A DNA stretch of 64,000 nt from Methylobacterium planeticum (lineage in GTDB: Bacteria > Pseudomonadota > Alphaproteobacteria > Rhizobiales > Beijerinckiaceae), in NCBI RefSeq assembly GCF_008806345.1, contig NZ_VZZJ01000013.1, positions 1-64,000 on the forward strand. The letters are read 5' to 3'. A program made the translations under genes and the position numbers. This document shows positions 26,831 to 34,924 of the stretch, piece after piece (within the stretch, counting starts at the first letter, position 1; every line of letters begins with the position of its first letter). The notes under the pieces were generated by a model. The model had not been told where the DNA came from, did not search any database, and saw only the letters and a list, made by a program, of their open reading frames with translations.

Positions 26831-27753
26831 GCCTCGACATCGTCCAGATGGTGCTCGTCACAGTGGTTTCGGCGGCGACGCCCCTGATCATCGCCGCGAT
26901 GGGCGAGCTCGTGGCCGAGCGCGCCGGCGTGCTCAACCTCGGCGTCGAGGGCATGATGGTGCTCGGCGCCGCTGTCGGCTTCGCGGTCGCGGTCGAGACC
27001 GGTTCGACCCTCCTCGGCGCCGTCGGCGGTGCGGGGGCCGGTCTCGCGCTCTCGGCCCTGTTCGGCCTGCTGACGGTGGGCCTCGCGGCGAACCAGGTCG
27101 CCTCGGGGCTGGCGCTCACCATCATGGGCCTCGGCCTGTCGGGGCTCGCCGGCGCCTCCTATGTGGGCCTCAAGCGGGAGCCGGCGCCGCATCTGCACAT
27201 CCCCGTCCTCAGCGACCTGCCGGGGGTCGGGCGGCTCCTCTTCGGCGCGGATGCCTTCGTGTACGTTGCCCTCGCCCTCGTGGCCGGCGTCTCGTGGTTC
27301 CTGTGGCGCACCCGCGCGGGGCTGACGCTGCGGGCCATCGGGGACGATCACACGGCGACCCACGCCCTCGGCCTGCCGGTGCGCAAGGTCCGCTTCCTGG
27401 CAGTGCTGTTCGGCGGCGCCTGCGCGGGGCTCGCGGGCGCCTACCTGTCGCTCGCCTACACGCCGTTCTGGGCCCCCGCGATGACGGCGGGGCGCGGCTG
27501 GATCGCCCTCGCCCTCGTGGTCTTCGCTTCCTGGCGCCCCCTGCGCGTCGCGGCCGGCGCGCTCCTGTTCGGCGGCACCACGGTGCTGCAGCTCCACGCC
27601 CAGGCGGCGGGCCTCGGCCTGCCGGGGCAGGCGCTCTCCGCCCTGCCCTACATCGCCACGATCCTGGCCCTCGTCTTGCTCTCCCTCGGGCGGCGCCAGG
27701 GCGGCTCCCTCGCACCCGCCGCCCTCGGCCGCGACTTCACCCCGCACCGCTAG
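26827..27753 (+). CDS. BMP-system ABC transporter permease 2
   Basis: A 308-aa permease of the YufQ type, forming the other half of the membrane channel. It opens with a helix leading to the signature GELVAERAGVLNLGVEGMMVLG, then LAANQVASGLALTIMGLGLSG and ATHALGLPVRKVRFLAVLFGG. Ten nt after its stop comes the binding-protein gene. Overlaps permease 1 by 4 nt. Confidence 0.93.
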   Translation: MSLDIVQMVLVTVVSAATPLIIAAMGELVAERAGVLNLGVEGMMVLGAAVGFAVAVETGSTLLGAVGGAGAGLALSALFGLLTVGLAANQVASGLALTIMGLGLSGLAGASYVGLKREPAPHLHIPVLSDLPGVGRLLFGADAFVYVALALVAGVSWFLWRTRAGLTLRAIGDDHTATHALGLPVRKVRFLAVLFGGACAGLAGAYLSLAYTPFWAPAMTAGRGWIALALVVFASWRPLRVAAGALLFGGTTVLQLHAQAAGLGLPGQALSALPYIATILALVLLSLGRRQGGSLAPAALGRDFTPHR

Positions 27754-27763
27754 AAGCGGGGAC

Positions 27764-28849
27764 ATGGCAAAAGGATACCGGGGACCCATGCGCAGCATCA
27801 CCGGCGCCCTCATCGGCGCGCTCATCCTCTCGCTCGGCCCCGCCCGGGCCGAGGACAAGCTGAAGGTCGGCTTCGTCTATGTCGGGCCGGTGGCCGATTA
27901 CGGCTACTCGTTCCAGCACGACGAGAGCCGCAAGGCCCTGGTCGCGGCGCTGCCCGGCAAGGTCGAGACCACCTTCCTGGAGAACGTGCCCGAGGCCGAC
28001 AGCGAGCGCGCCATCGAGAAGCTCGCCCGCTCCGGGATGGGGCTGATCTTCACCACCTCCTTCGGCTTCATGGAGCCGACCCTGAAGGTCGCCCGGAAAT
28101 TCCCGAAGGTGCGGTTCGAGCACGCCACCGGCTACAAGCGCGCCGCCAACGTCTCGACCTACTCCGCCCGCTTCTACGAGGGCCGCTACGTCTGCGGGAA
28201 GATCGCCGGCAAGCTCTCGAAATCGGGCACGGTCGGCTACATCGCCTCCTTCCCGATTCCCGAGGTGGTGAGCGGCATCAACGCCTTCATGCTCGGGGCC
28301 CAGTCGGTCAACCCGAACCTGAAGCTCAAGATCGTCTGGGTGAACACCTGGTTCGATCCCGGCAAGGAGGCGGAGGCCGCCAAGGCGCTGCTGGCGCAGG
28401 GTGCCGACATCCTGACCCAGCACACCGACTCGGCCGCGCCCCTGCAGGAGGCGGAGAAGCAGGGCAGGCTCGCCTTCGGTCAATCCTCCGACCAGTATCG
28501 CTTCGCCCCGAAGGCGCAGCTCACCTCCATCGTCGACGATTGGTCGCACTACGTCGTGGCCGAGGCCAAGGCCGCCCTCGACGGCACCTGGAAGAGCCAG
28601 GACACCTGGCAGGGCATCAAGGACGGGATGGTGGTGCTCGCGCCCTTCACCAACATGCCGGACGACGTCAAGGCGCTCGCCGAGGAGACCAAGGCGGGCA
28701 TCGTGGCGGGCAGGATCCACCCGTTCCGGGGGCCGGTGACGAAGCAGGACGGCACCGTGGCGGTGAAGGACGGCGAGATCGCCCCCGACCCGATGATCCT
28801 CGGCATGAACTGGTACGTGAAGGGCATCGACGACACGCTGCCGCAATAG
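27764..28849 (+). CDS. BMP-family periplasmic binding protein (Sec-exported)
   Basis: A 361-aa substrate-binding protein of the BMP/PnrA family, whose known members bind purine nucleosides or related bases. A Sec signal peptide (MRSITGALIGALILSLGPAR, cleavage after ARA) begins at the second ATG; starting there (27788) is an alternative and would remove 8 residues. The mature N terminus KVGFVYVGPVADYGYSFQHD and TTSFGFMEPTLKVARKFPKV are diagnostic. No lipobox is seen. Last gene of the tsx operon. A second BMP protein at 34925-36037 shares the layout but uses a Tat signal. Confidence 0.92.
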   Translation: MAKGYRGPMRSITGALIGALILSLGPARAEDKLKVGFVYVGPVADYGYSFQHDESRKALVAALPGKVETTFLENVPEADSERAIEKLARSGMGLIFTTSFGFMEPTLKVARKFPKVRFEHATGYKRAANVSTYSARFYEGRYVCGKIAGKLSKSGTVGYIASFPIPEVVSGINAFMLGAQSVNPNLKLKIVWVNTWFDPGKEAEAAKALLAQGADILTQHTDSAAPLQEAEKQGRLAFGQSSDQYRFAPKAQLTSIVDDWSHYVVAEAKAALDGTWKSQDTWQGIKDGMVVLAPFTNMPDDVKALAEETKAGIVAGRIHPFRGPVTKQDGTVAVKDGEIAPDPMILGMNWYVKGIDDTLPQ

Positions 28850-28912
28850 CGCTGCGGCGTCATGCGGGGGGCCCGTGCCCGACCGCTCCGCCATGTCGTT
28901 CGGGCGTGCCGG

Positions 28913-29182
28913 TCAGGGCCGCGGCGGGGGCGGGGGCGCCGGCTCCATCGCGGGGCCGGCCGGCGGATCGACCTCGATCCCGCCGCGGCCGGGCGGCACG
29001 GGTACCGCGTCACCGTCCCGGACGGCGTTCATCTCGTTGCGGGGACCGGCGATGCCCTCGGTGCCCCCCGGCGCCGTGGCGGGATCGCGCCCGGCGGGGG
29101 CGCCCACCGATTGGGCGAGGGCCGGGCCAACGAGGCTCAAGCTGCCGCAGAGGAGGAACGCGGCCGTCGTGGTCAGGCGCAT
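28913..29182 (-). CDS. Tiny secreted protein with PAG-TAPGG motif (copy A)
   Basis: An 89-aa protein with a Sec signal peptide (RLTTTAAFLLCGSLSLVGPA, cleavage near ALA-QS) and a Pro/Gly-rich mature part without cysteines. Directly after the signal, residues 28-45 read APAGRDPATAPGGTEGIA, a motif shared with the products of 29258-29473 and 34339-34614. The C-terminal end is Pro-rich (GPAMEPAPPPPPRP). Function unknown; probably periplasmic and disordered. Confidence 0.65.
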   Translation of the reverse strand: MRLTTTAAFLLCGSLSLVGPALAQSVGAPAGRDPATAPGGTEGIAGPRNEMNAVRDGDAVPVPPGRGGIEVDPPAGPAMEPAPPPPPRP

Positions 29183-29257
29183 GAGGACGATTCCAGTTCC
29201 AGTGAGGGTCGAGGGTTTCGGATGACGGGGGAGGCGCCGCCGCGGGCTCCGTGGCCC

Positions 29258-29473
29258 TCAGCGATGCCGGTGCGCAGGCCTGTGATGGTGCGCGGCGCGT
29301 CCGCGCCGTCCCCCCGGCGCCGTCACCCGGGGCTGGCCGGCGGGCGGCGTCACGGTGCGCTGCGCCGAGGCGCCCGGCGCCGTGGCGATCGCGGAGCCGC
29401 CGACGAGGGCGGCGGCGGCGATCCAGGCCGCGAGCGGGAGGAAGAGGCCGAGTCCGGCCAGGGGCAGGCGCAT
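29258..29473 (-). CDS. Tiny secreted protein with PAG-TAPGG motif (copy B)
   Basis: A 71-aa protein with a long hydrophobic signal (LPLAGLGLFLPLAAWIAAAA) and a probable cleavage near ASA-QR. Residues 43-60 read PPAGQPRVTAPGGRRGRA, the same motif as in copies A and C, followed by a His/Arg tail (HHHRPAHRHR) that could bind metal. The start is the ATG before RLPLAGLG, with a GGAG sequence just upstream; an upstream ATG adding 29 Arg/Ser-rich residues is rejected. It precedes copy A on the same strand by 75 bp. Confidence 0.6.
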   Translation of the reverse strand: MRLPLAGLGLFLPLAAWIAAAALVGGSAIATAPGASAQRTVTPPAGQPRVTAPGGRRGRAAHHHRPAHRHR

Positions 29474-29573
29474 CGTGGGAGGCTCCGCGATCCGGCCGGA
29501 CGGCCGCCGTCGTGAGCCTCGGCGACAGCAAGAGCCGTGCCGGCGCGACGGCGCCCGCATGGCCCCGGCGGCC

Positions 29574-30458
29574 TCAGCTGCCCCGGTAGGTCTGGTAGCT
29601 CCAGGGGCTCGCCACGAGGGGCACGTGGTAGTGGCCCTCCGGATCCGCCGCGCCGAAGCGCAGGGCGACGATGTCGAGGAAGGGGGGCTCGGGCAGGTCG
29701 AGGCCGGCGGCGCGGTAATGGTCGCCGAGCCGGAAGCGCAGCTCGTAGGCGGCGAGCGGCACCGGGCGCCCGCCGATCAGCGGCGCGTCGGTGCGCCCGT
29801 CCGCGTTGGTGCGGGCGCGGGCGACCACGACGGATTCGGTCTCTGAGACGAACTCGGCGAGTTCCACCGCGACGCCCGCCGCCGGGCGCCCGACCGCGGT
29901 GTCGAGGACGTGGGTCGAGATGCGCCCGGTCGTGCGCAGCGGACCCTCTCCCTCCACGAGGGCGTTCAGGCGGATCGCCGCGATGCGCAGCACCTCCGCC
30001 TCCGCGCTGCGGCGCTCGTCCTCCGGGGAGGCTTCGAGCCGGCGGGCGAAGCTGCGCAGGAGGGAGGCGCGCCCGTGCCGCCGGATGCACAGGATGAAGG
30101 GAAAGCCGAAGCGCGCCCGGTAGGCGGCGTTCAGCGCCTCGAACCGGGCGTACTCGTCCTCGGACAGCCGGTCGAGCCCGGCCGAGGCCTGCTCGGCGAT
30201 GGAATCGGGCGCGATCCGCCCGTCCCGCGCCGCCCGGCCGGCGAGTTCCGGATGGTTCGTCAGGAGGCCGAGGCGCCGCGCCTCCGGGGCCGCCGCGACC
30301 GCCGCCGCCATGGCGGCGAACAGGTCCTCGACCCGCCCGAAGGGCCGGCGCGCGGCGGCCTCCCCGGCGACCCAGGGCGCGTGCTCGAACACCCCGCCGA
30401 GGGCCGCGACGAAGTCGGCGGCGGAGGCCGCGTTCAGGGCCTCGAGGGTCCAGGTCAT
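29574..30458 (-). CDS. Fused OHCU decarboxylase / 5-hydroxyisourate hydrolase
   Basis: A 294-aa bifunctional protein for the two steps after uricase. Residues 1-165 are OHCU decarboxylase (UraD): TLEALNAASAADFVAALGGV, LLTNHPELAGRAA with the catalytic His, and FGFPFILCIRRHGRAS. Residues 180-294 are HIU hydrolase (UraH, transthyretin-like): RISTHVLDTAVGRPAAGVAV and the C-terminal tetrapeptide YRGS. Together they give S-allantoin from 5-hydroxyisourate. The start is the ATG after GAGGAGGCCCGCGCG; a much longer open frame upstream has no domain similarity. Divergent from the permease-uricase operon. Order of reaction (HIU first) is reversed relative to domain order. Confidence 0.93.
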   Translation of the reverse strand: MTWTLEALNAASAADFVAALGGVFEHAPWVAGEAAARRPFGRVEDLFAAMAAAVAAAPEARRLGLLTNHPELAGRAARDGRIAPDSIAEQASAGLDRLSEDEYARFEALNAAYRARFGFPFILCIRRHGRASLLRSFARRLEASPEDERRSAEAEVLRIAAIRLNALVEGEGPLRTTGRISTHVLDTAVGRPAAGVAVELAEFVSETESVVVARARTNADGRTDAPLIGGRPVPLAAYELRFRLGDHYRAAGLDLPEPPFLDIVALRFGAADPEGHYHVPLVASPWSYQTYRGS

Positions 30459-30612
30459 CGCGCGGGCCTCCTCGGAACTCGCCACAATCCCCGGCGTCGC
30501 GGTGCCTGTCTGGCCCCGCAAAGCCTCGTGGCCATCCCGATAGCAGACAACGGGCCACCCGGTCGCCCGGCCCGGCATGGGCGTCCCCCGCGCGGGCCCG
30601 GACGGCGCGTCC

Positions 30613-30628
30613 TGGCACGTGGCTTGCG
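30613..30628 (+). promoter_or_regulatory. Sigma-54 (-24/-12) promoter of the permease-uricase operon
   Basis: TGGCACGTGGCTTGCG matches TGGCAC-N5-TTGC fully, differing only at the last weak position. Transcription would start near 30639, 44 nt before the permease ATG. It lies in the 224-bp divergent gap. Confidence 0.78.
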
Positions 30629-30682
30629 GTTCCGGAGCACCCCTTCGCATCGGTCCGGAGGGCGCTGTCGAGGGCCCGGCCC

Positions 30683-32089
30683 ATGGATTCCCGCATGCCC
30701 GCCCCCGCCGCCGCCCATCAGCCCCCCGTGCCGCTCGAGCCGCCGCAGGGCCGAGGCGAGGGACAAGTCCGCGGGCCGGCCCTCGCGCTCCTCGGCCTGC
30801 AGCACGTCCTGGTGATGTATGCGGGCGCGGTGGCGGTCCCCTTGATCGTCGGGCGCGCCCTGAAGCTGACGCCCGAGCAGGTGGCGATGCTGGTGAGCGC
30901 CGACCTCTTCGCCTGCGGCATCGCCACGCTGGTCCAGAGTTGGGGCCTGCCCGGCTTCGGCATCCGCATGCCGGTGATGATGGGCGTCACCTTCGCCTCC
31001 GTCACGCCGATGATCGCCATGGGGGCGAACCCCGATCTCGGGCTGACGACGATCTACGGCTCTGTCATCGCCGCGGGCCTGTTCGGCATCCTGGTGGCGC
31101 CGCTGATCGGGCGGCTGCTGCCGTTGTTCCCGCCCGTCGTCACCGGCACCATCATCCTGGTGATCGGGATCTCGCTGATGCGGGTCGGCGTCAACTGGGC
31201 CGCGGGCGGGGTCGGCAACCCGAACTACGGCGCCCCGGTCTTCCTCGGCATCAGCGCCTTCGTGCTGGTGCTGATCCTCGTCATCACCCGCTACGCCACG
31301 GGCTTCGTCGCCTCGGCCTCGGTGCTCATCGGGATCATCGTCGGGATGGTCGTGGCGGCCGTCCTCGGCCTCGTCGATCTCGGGCGCGTGGCCAGCGCCC
31401 CCTGGTTCGACGTCGTGCGCCCCTTCGCCTTCGGCTGGCCGACCTTCGACCTCGTCTCGGCGGTGACGCTCTGCATCGTCATGATCGTGGTGATGATCGA
31501 GTCGACCGGCATGTTCCTGGCCCTGTCGGAGATCACCCAGGACCCGGTGGGCGAGGCGCGCCTGACCAGGGGCCTGCGCGCCGACGGGCTCGGCACCCTG
31601 ATCGGGGGGATCTTCAACACCTTCCCGTACACGTCCTTCTCCCAGAATATCGGCCTCGTCGGGGTCACGGGCGTGCGCTCGCGCATCGTCACGGTGGTGG
31701 GCGGCGCCCTGATGCTGGTCCTCGGGCTGATCCCGAAGCTCGCCGCCCTCGTCGAGGCCGTACCGCAATGCGTGCTCGGCGGCGCCGGCCTCGTGATGTT
31801 CGGCATGGTGGCGGCCACCGGAACCCGCATCCTCGGCGCGGTGGACTTCGCCCACAACCGCAACAACCTGTTCGTGGTCGCGATCTCGGTGGGCTTCGGC
31901 ATGATCCCGCTGGTGGCGCCGGCCTTCTTCAAGCAGATGCCGCATGCGCTGCACCCGCTCCTGGAATCCGGCATCCTGCTCTCGGCAATCGCGGCGGTCG
32001 CCCTGAACCTGTTCTTCAACGGCCTCGGCAGCACCGCCGAGGCCCGCGACCACGCCCTGCGGCAGGCGCAGGCGGCCGAGGCGCATTAG
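30683..32089 (+). CDS. NCS2-family urate/xanthine permease
   Basis: A 468-aa inner-membrane symporter of the nucleobase:cation symporter-2 family with about 14 helices. Family motifs are present: GLQHVLVMYAGAVAVPLIVG in helix 1, VVMIESTGMFLALSEIT in helix 8 and SFSQNIGLVGVTGVRSR in helix 10. These resemble the urate/xanthine branch (UacT, PucK) rather than the uracil branch (UraA/RutG). Uricase follows 52 bp downstream, which supports urate as substrate. The sigma-54 promoter sits 55-70 nt upstream. Confidence 0.92.
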   Translation: MDSRMPAPAAAHQPPVPLEPPQGRGEGQVRGPALALLGLQHVLVMYAGAVAVPLIVGRALKLTPEQVAMLVSADLFACGIATLVQSWGLPGFGIRMPVMMGVTFASVTPMIAMGANPDLGLTTIYGSVIAAGLFGILVAPLIGRLLPLFPPVVTGTIILVIGISLMRVGVNWAAGGVGNPNYGAPVFLGISAFVLVLILVITRYATGFVASASVLIGIIVGMVVAAVLGLVDLGRVASAPWFDVVRPFAFGWPTFDLVSAVTLCIVMIVVMIESTGMFLALSEITQDPVGEARLTRGLRADGLGTLIGGIFNTFPYTSFSQNIGLVGVTGVRSRIVTVVGGALMLVLGLIPKLAALVEAVPQCVLGGAGLVMFGMVAATGTRILGAVDFAHNRNNLFVVAISVGFGMIPLVAPAFFKQMPHALHPLLESGILLSAIAAVALNLFFNGLGSTAEARDHALRQAQAAEAH

Positions 32090-32141
32090 GGGAAACCGCG
32101 CTGCCGCGGCGCTCGAGGGACGGATTTTCGAGGACACGACC

Positions 32142-32981
32142 ATGGCCCTGACGGCATCGACTTACGGCAAGGGGCGGGTGCGGGTGATGCGCCTCGCCCG
32201 CGACGGCGACCACCATATCCCGCGGGAGCTGACCCTGACGGTCCTGATGACGGGCGCCTTCGAGGCGGCCTGGACGCGCGGGGACAACCGCGCCTGCGTG
32301 GCGACCGACAGCGTCAAGAACATCGTCAACGTCACGGCGGCCCGGCATGTCGACCTCGGGGCGGAGGCCTTCGTGCAGGCGGTGGCGGCGGTGTTCCTCG
32401 AGACCTACCCGCAGGTCGAGACCGTCACGATCGAGGCGCTGGAGACGCGCTGGCTGCGCCAGGCCTTTGACGGCACGCCCCACGGCCACACCTTCACCCT
32501 CGACGGCAACGGCTCCGGCTTCGTCGGGCTCGAGGCCAGCCGCGGCGGCGCGGTGCTGCGGTCGGGCCTGCGCGGCTACACCTTCATGAAGACCACGCAA
32601 TCGGGCTGGGCCGATTTCGTGGATGACCAGTACCGCACGCTGCCCGACACCACCGACCGCATCGCCGCGACCAGCATGGACGCCACCTGGACCTGGTCCG
32701 GCGGGCCCGCCGACCACGCGGCGGCCAATGCCCGGGCGCTGGCCCTGATGATCGAGGTGTTCGGCACGACCTACAGCTACGGCGTCCAGGACAGCATGTA
32801 CCGCATGGGCGAGGCGGTGCTGGCCGCGATCCCGGAGATCGCCGAGGTCGCGTTCGCGATGCCGAACAAGCACTACATCCCGGTCAACCTCGCCCCCTTC
32901 GGGCTCGACAATCCCGGGACCGTGTTCCTGCCGACCGACGAGCCGCACGGACAGATCGTCGCGACGATCGGCCGGGGCTGA
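32142..32981 (+). CDS. Urate oxidase (uricase)
   Basis: A 279-aa cofactor-free urate oxidase that makes 5-hydroxyisourate and H2O2 from urate and O2. The catalytic elements are Lys 10 (TYGKGRVRVMRL), Thr 55 (ACVATDSVKNIV) and the His of MPNKHYIPVNL near residue 244; SGWADFVDDQYRTLPDTTDR is the family's central signature. Peroxisomal targeting is of course absent. Co-transcribed with the NCS2 permease and physically next to the enzyme for the following steps. Confidence 0.96.
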   Translation: MALTASTYGKGRVRVMRLARDGDHHIPRELTLTVLMTGAFEAAWTRGDNRACVATDSVKNIVNVTAARHVDLGAEAFVQAVAAVFLETYPQVETVTIEALETRWLRQAFDGTPHGHTFTLDGNGSGFVGLEASRGGAVLRSGLRGYTFMKTTQSGWADFVDDQYRTLPDTTDRIAATSMDATWTWSGGPADHAAANARALALMIEVFGTTYSYGVQDSMYRMGEAVLAAIPEIAEVAFAMPNKHYIPVNLAPFGLDNPGTVFLPTDEPHGQIVATIGRG

Positions 32982-33047
32982 CGAGCCGCCACAGGCCATC
33001 CGAGCCCGTCACCGCTGTCCCCTCGCCCGACGGAACGGCCCGCGCCC

Positions 33048-33953
33048 ATGCTGCACCACCGCCTGCTGGCCTATCTGGACGAGGTTGCCCGCAGCGGCTC
33101 GATCCGGCGGGCCGCCACCCGCCTCAACGTCGCCTCCAGCGCCATCAACCGGCAGATCCTGGCCCTGGAGGCCGAGATGGGCACGCCGCTCTTCGAGCGG
33201 CTGCCGCGGGGGCTGCGCCTCACGGCCACCGGCGAGGTGCTGATCCGGCACGTGCGCGACACGCTCAAGGAGCACGAGCGGGTGATGGCGCGGGTCGCCG
33301 CCCTCAGGGGCCTCACCCGCGGCGAGGTGACGATCGCCACCATGGCGAGCCTCGCGGCGGGGGTCCTGCCGGGGGTGATCCGCGAGTTCCGGGCGACCAA
33401 CCCGCGCATCGTCGTGAAGGTGCAGGTCCTGCCCGCGGACGGGATCGTCGACGCGCTCCTGTCCGGCGAGGCCGACCTCGCCCTCGCCTACAGGCTGCCT
33501 CCGAACCCGCGCATGCGCTGCATCGCCGCCTTCGAGCACAGGCTCGGCGCCGTGATGGCGCCGGAGCATCCGCTGAACGGCCGCTACCAGGTGCGGATGG
33601 CCGATTGTCTCGAGTACCCTCTCGTCGTCGCCGACCACTCGATGACCCTGCGCGAGGTGCTGGAACTGCTGGTGCCGCAGGGCGAGCACTTCGCCCCCGT
33701 GGTCGAGACGAACTCGATCGAGCTGATGAAGCGGCTCGCGCAGGTGCCGCCCCACATCGCCTTCGTGAACCTCTCGGACGTGAGCGAGGAGATCCGCCGC
33801 GGCGTCCTCAGCTTCACGCCGCTGAGCGATGCCCGGGCGGTCACCCAGACCGCCTGCCTGATGCAGCGCGCCCGCTCGGCCCTCGACGGACCGGCCCACC
33901 TGGTGGCGAGCCGGATCGAGGCCGCGTTCGAGACGCACAGCGTCATCGACTGA
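33048..33953 (+). CDS. LysR-family transcriptional regulator
   Basis: A 301-aa regulator: HTH at 1-60 (LHHRLLAYLDEVARSGSIRR; NRQILALEAEMGTPLFERLP) and an effector domain beyond residue 90 (IATMASLAAGVLPGVIREFR). It begins 66 bp after uricase on the same strand. The 385 bp downstream also separate it from the next gene, so it may belong to the uricase unit or act on the second ABC operon. No divergent partner reveals its target. Confidence 0.86.
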   Translation: MLHHRLLAYLDEVARSGSIRRAATRLNVASSAINRQILALEAEMGTPLFERLPRGLRLTATGEVLIRHVRDTLKEHERVMARVAALRGLTRGEVTIATMASLAAGVLPGVIREFRATNPRIVVKVQVLPADGIVDALLSGEADLALAYRLPPNPRMRCIAAFEHRLGAVMAPEHPLNGRYQVRMADCLEYPLVVADHSMTLREVLELLVPQGEHFAPVVETNSIELMKRLAQVPPHIAFVNLSDVSEEIRRGVLSFTPLSDARAVTQTACLMQRARSALDGPAHLVASRIEAAFETHSVID

Positions 33954-34338
33954 GCGCATTCCGGGCGTCCATGCCACGGCTCACCTGCGGGCTCGCCGCG
34001 CTTGAGCGTCCGGCGATGCGTGAGGCGCCGCCCTCGGCGAGGCGCCGGCGCCAACTCGTGTCGTCTCGCACGCAGGCCGAAAGATCCGTGCCAATCTGCA
34101 CGCCGACGCGGCAGAAAATTGCCATATCAGTCCAACACATTGATTTGTCGATATATTTTCTGGAAATCTGCGCGTCCGGAGGCGTGCGATGCGAGATCCG
34201 AAGTCCAAAACCCGCAACGTCTTGCTCAACTCTCGGGCATTTCCTGTTGAATCACGCGGCAGGCATGCACAAAACTTGGGAACTTGGTGTTGCGCTCCCG
34301 CTTATGTGCAGCACCGAACAGGAACCTGGGAAACCGCC
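33954..34338. other. Intergenic region with an AT-rich segment
   Basis: No supported gene. The left third is typically GC-rich; about 34111-34172 is strikingly AT-rich for this genome (ATTGATTTGTCG, ATATATTTTC, GGAAATCTG) and the rest carries short repeats of ACTTGGGAACTTGGTG. This is the probable promoter and regulatory region of the tiny secreted protein gene at 34339, or a short insertion of foreign DNA. I cannot assign a specific promoter class; no -24/-12 pattern is present. Confidence 0.45.
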
Positions 34339-34614
34339 ATGACCGCACACATCCTGTGGGGCACCGCCCTCGGCCTCGTCCTCTCCACCGGCGCCTTCGC
34401 GCAGAGCTACACGGCACCCGCCGGCATTCCGGCCGTCACGGCCCCCGGCGGGCTCGAGGGCCGCGCCGCGGGCCCGAACCTCGCCGCCGACCAGGGGCGC
34501 TCCCTGCAGGGCTATGGCGGGCGCGGCATCGTGCGCGGCGGCTTCGCCGATGACGGCCTGACCACGGGCTCCGTGCGGGCGGACCGCCGCGGGCGCCATC
34601 TCGACGGCCGCTGA
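34339..34614 (+). CDS. Tiny secreted protein with PAG-TAPGG motif (copy C)
   Basis: A 91-aa protein with a Sec signal peptide (TAHILWGTALGLVLSTGAFA, cleavage AFA-QS). Residues 26-43 read APAGIPAVTAPGGLEGRA, the best-conserved version of the motif shared with 28913-29182 and 29258-29473. A Gly/Arg-rich C-terminal part follows (GYGGRGIVRGGFADDG). No cysteine and no known domain. An in-frame start 150 nt upstream would put untypical sequence before the signal peptide. A 15-bp hairpin terminator follows, so it is its own transcription unit. Confidence 0.65.
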   Translation: MTAHILWGTALGLVLSTGAFAQSYTAPAGIPAVTAPGGLEGRAAGPNLAADQGRSLQGYGGRGIVRGGFADDGLTTGSVRADRRGRHLDGR

Positions 34615-34924
34615 CCCTCACCCGCCGCACCTCCGAGGCCACGACGCGACGGGCCGGCAGAGATCCCTCTGAGAGCCCCCTCTGCCGGCCCGTCGCCGTA
34701 TCGGCGGCGGTGACCGGGCGATGTGGCGGATGAGCCCCCCGGATCGTCCGAGCGCCCTCCCCGGCATGCCGCCGATCCGGGCAGGCTGGGCCGAATTTCT
34801 AGGCGGCGCGCCGTCACCCGCGAGCGCGGGCGCAGCGCGCAGGCTGCCGAAATTCTCGGCTTCGCCGGTGCCGGGGCCAAGCTTAGACTCCGCCGATCGG
34901 TGCAGATCGACTTCGGACGGAGCG
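34615..34924. other. Intergenic region before the second BMP operon
   Basis: No supported gene in 310 bp. It holds the strong hairpin at 34648-34694 and should carry the promoter of the 34925-41614 operon. A pair of similar segments (GCTGGGCCGAATTTCTAGGC near 34787 and GCTGCCGAAATTCTCGGC near 34843) forms an imperfect repeat of possible regulatory use. I found no sigma-54 pattern here, unlike in front of the first BMP operon. Confidence 0.4.
34648..34694 (+). terminator. Strong 15-bp hairpin terminator
   Basis: A perfect 15-bp stem (GACGGGCCGGCAGAG / CTCTGCCGGCCCGTC) around a 17-nt loop, 34 nt after the stop codon of the tiny secreted protein gene. It has no T-run. It separates that gene from the second BMP operon. 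Confidence 0.65.

Noticed and set aside
34615-34924. A sigma-54 promoter for the second BMP operon
   Set aside because: Searched by eye on the plus strand; nothing with correct spacing. The upstream hairpin was the only clear signal.
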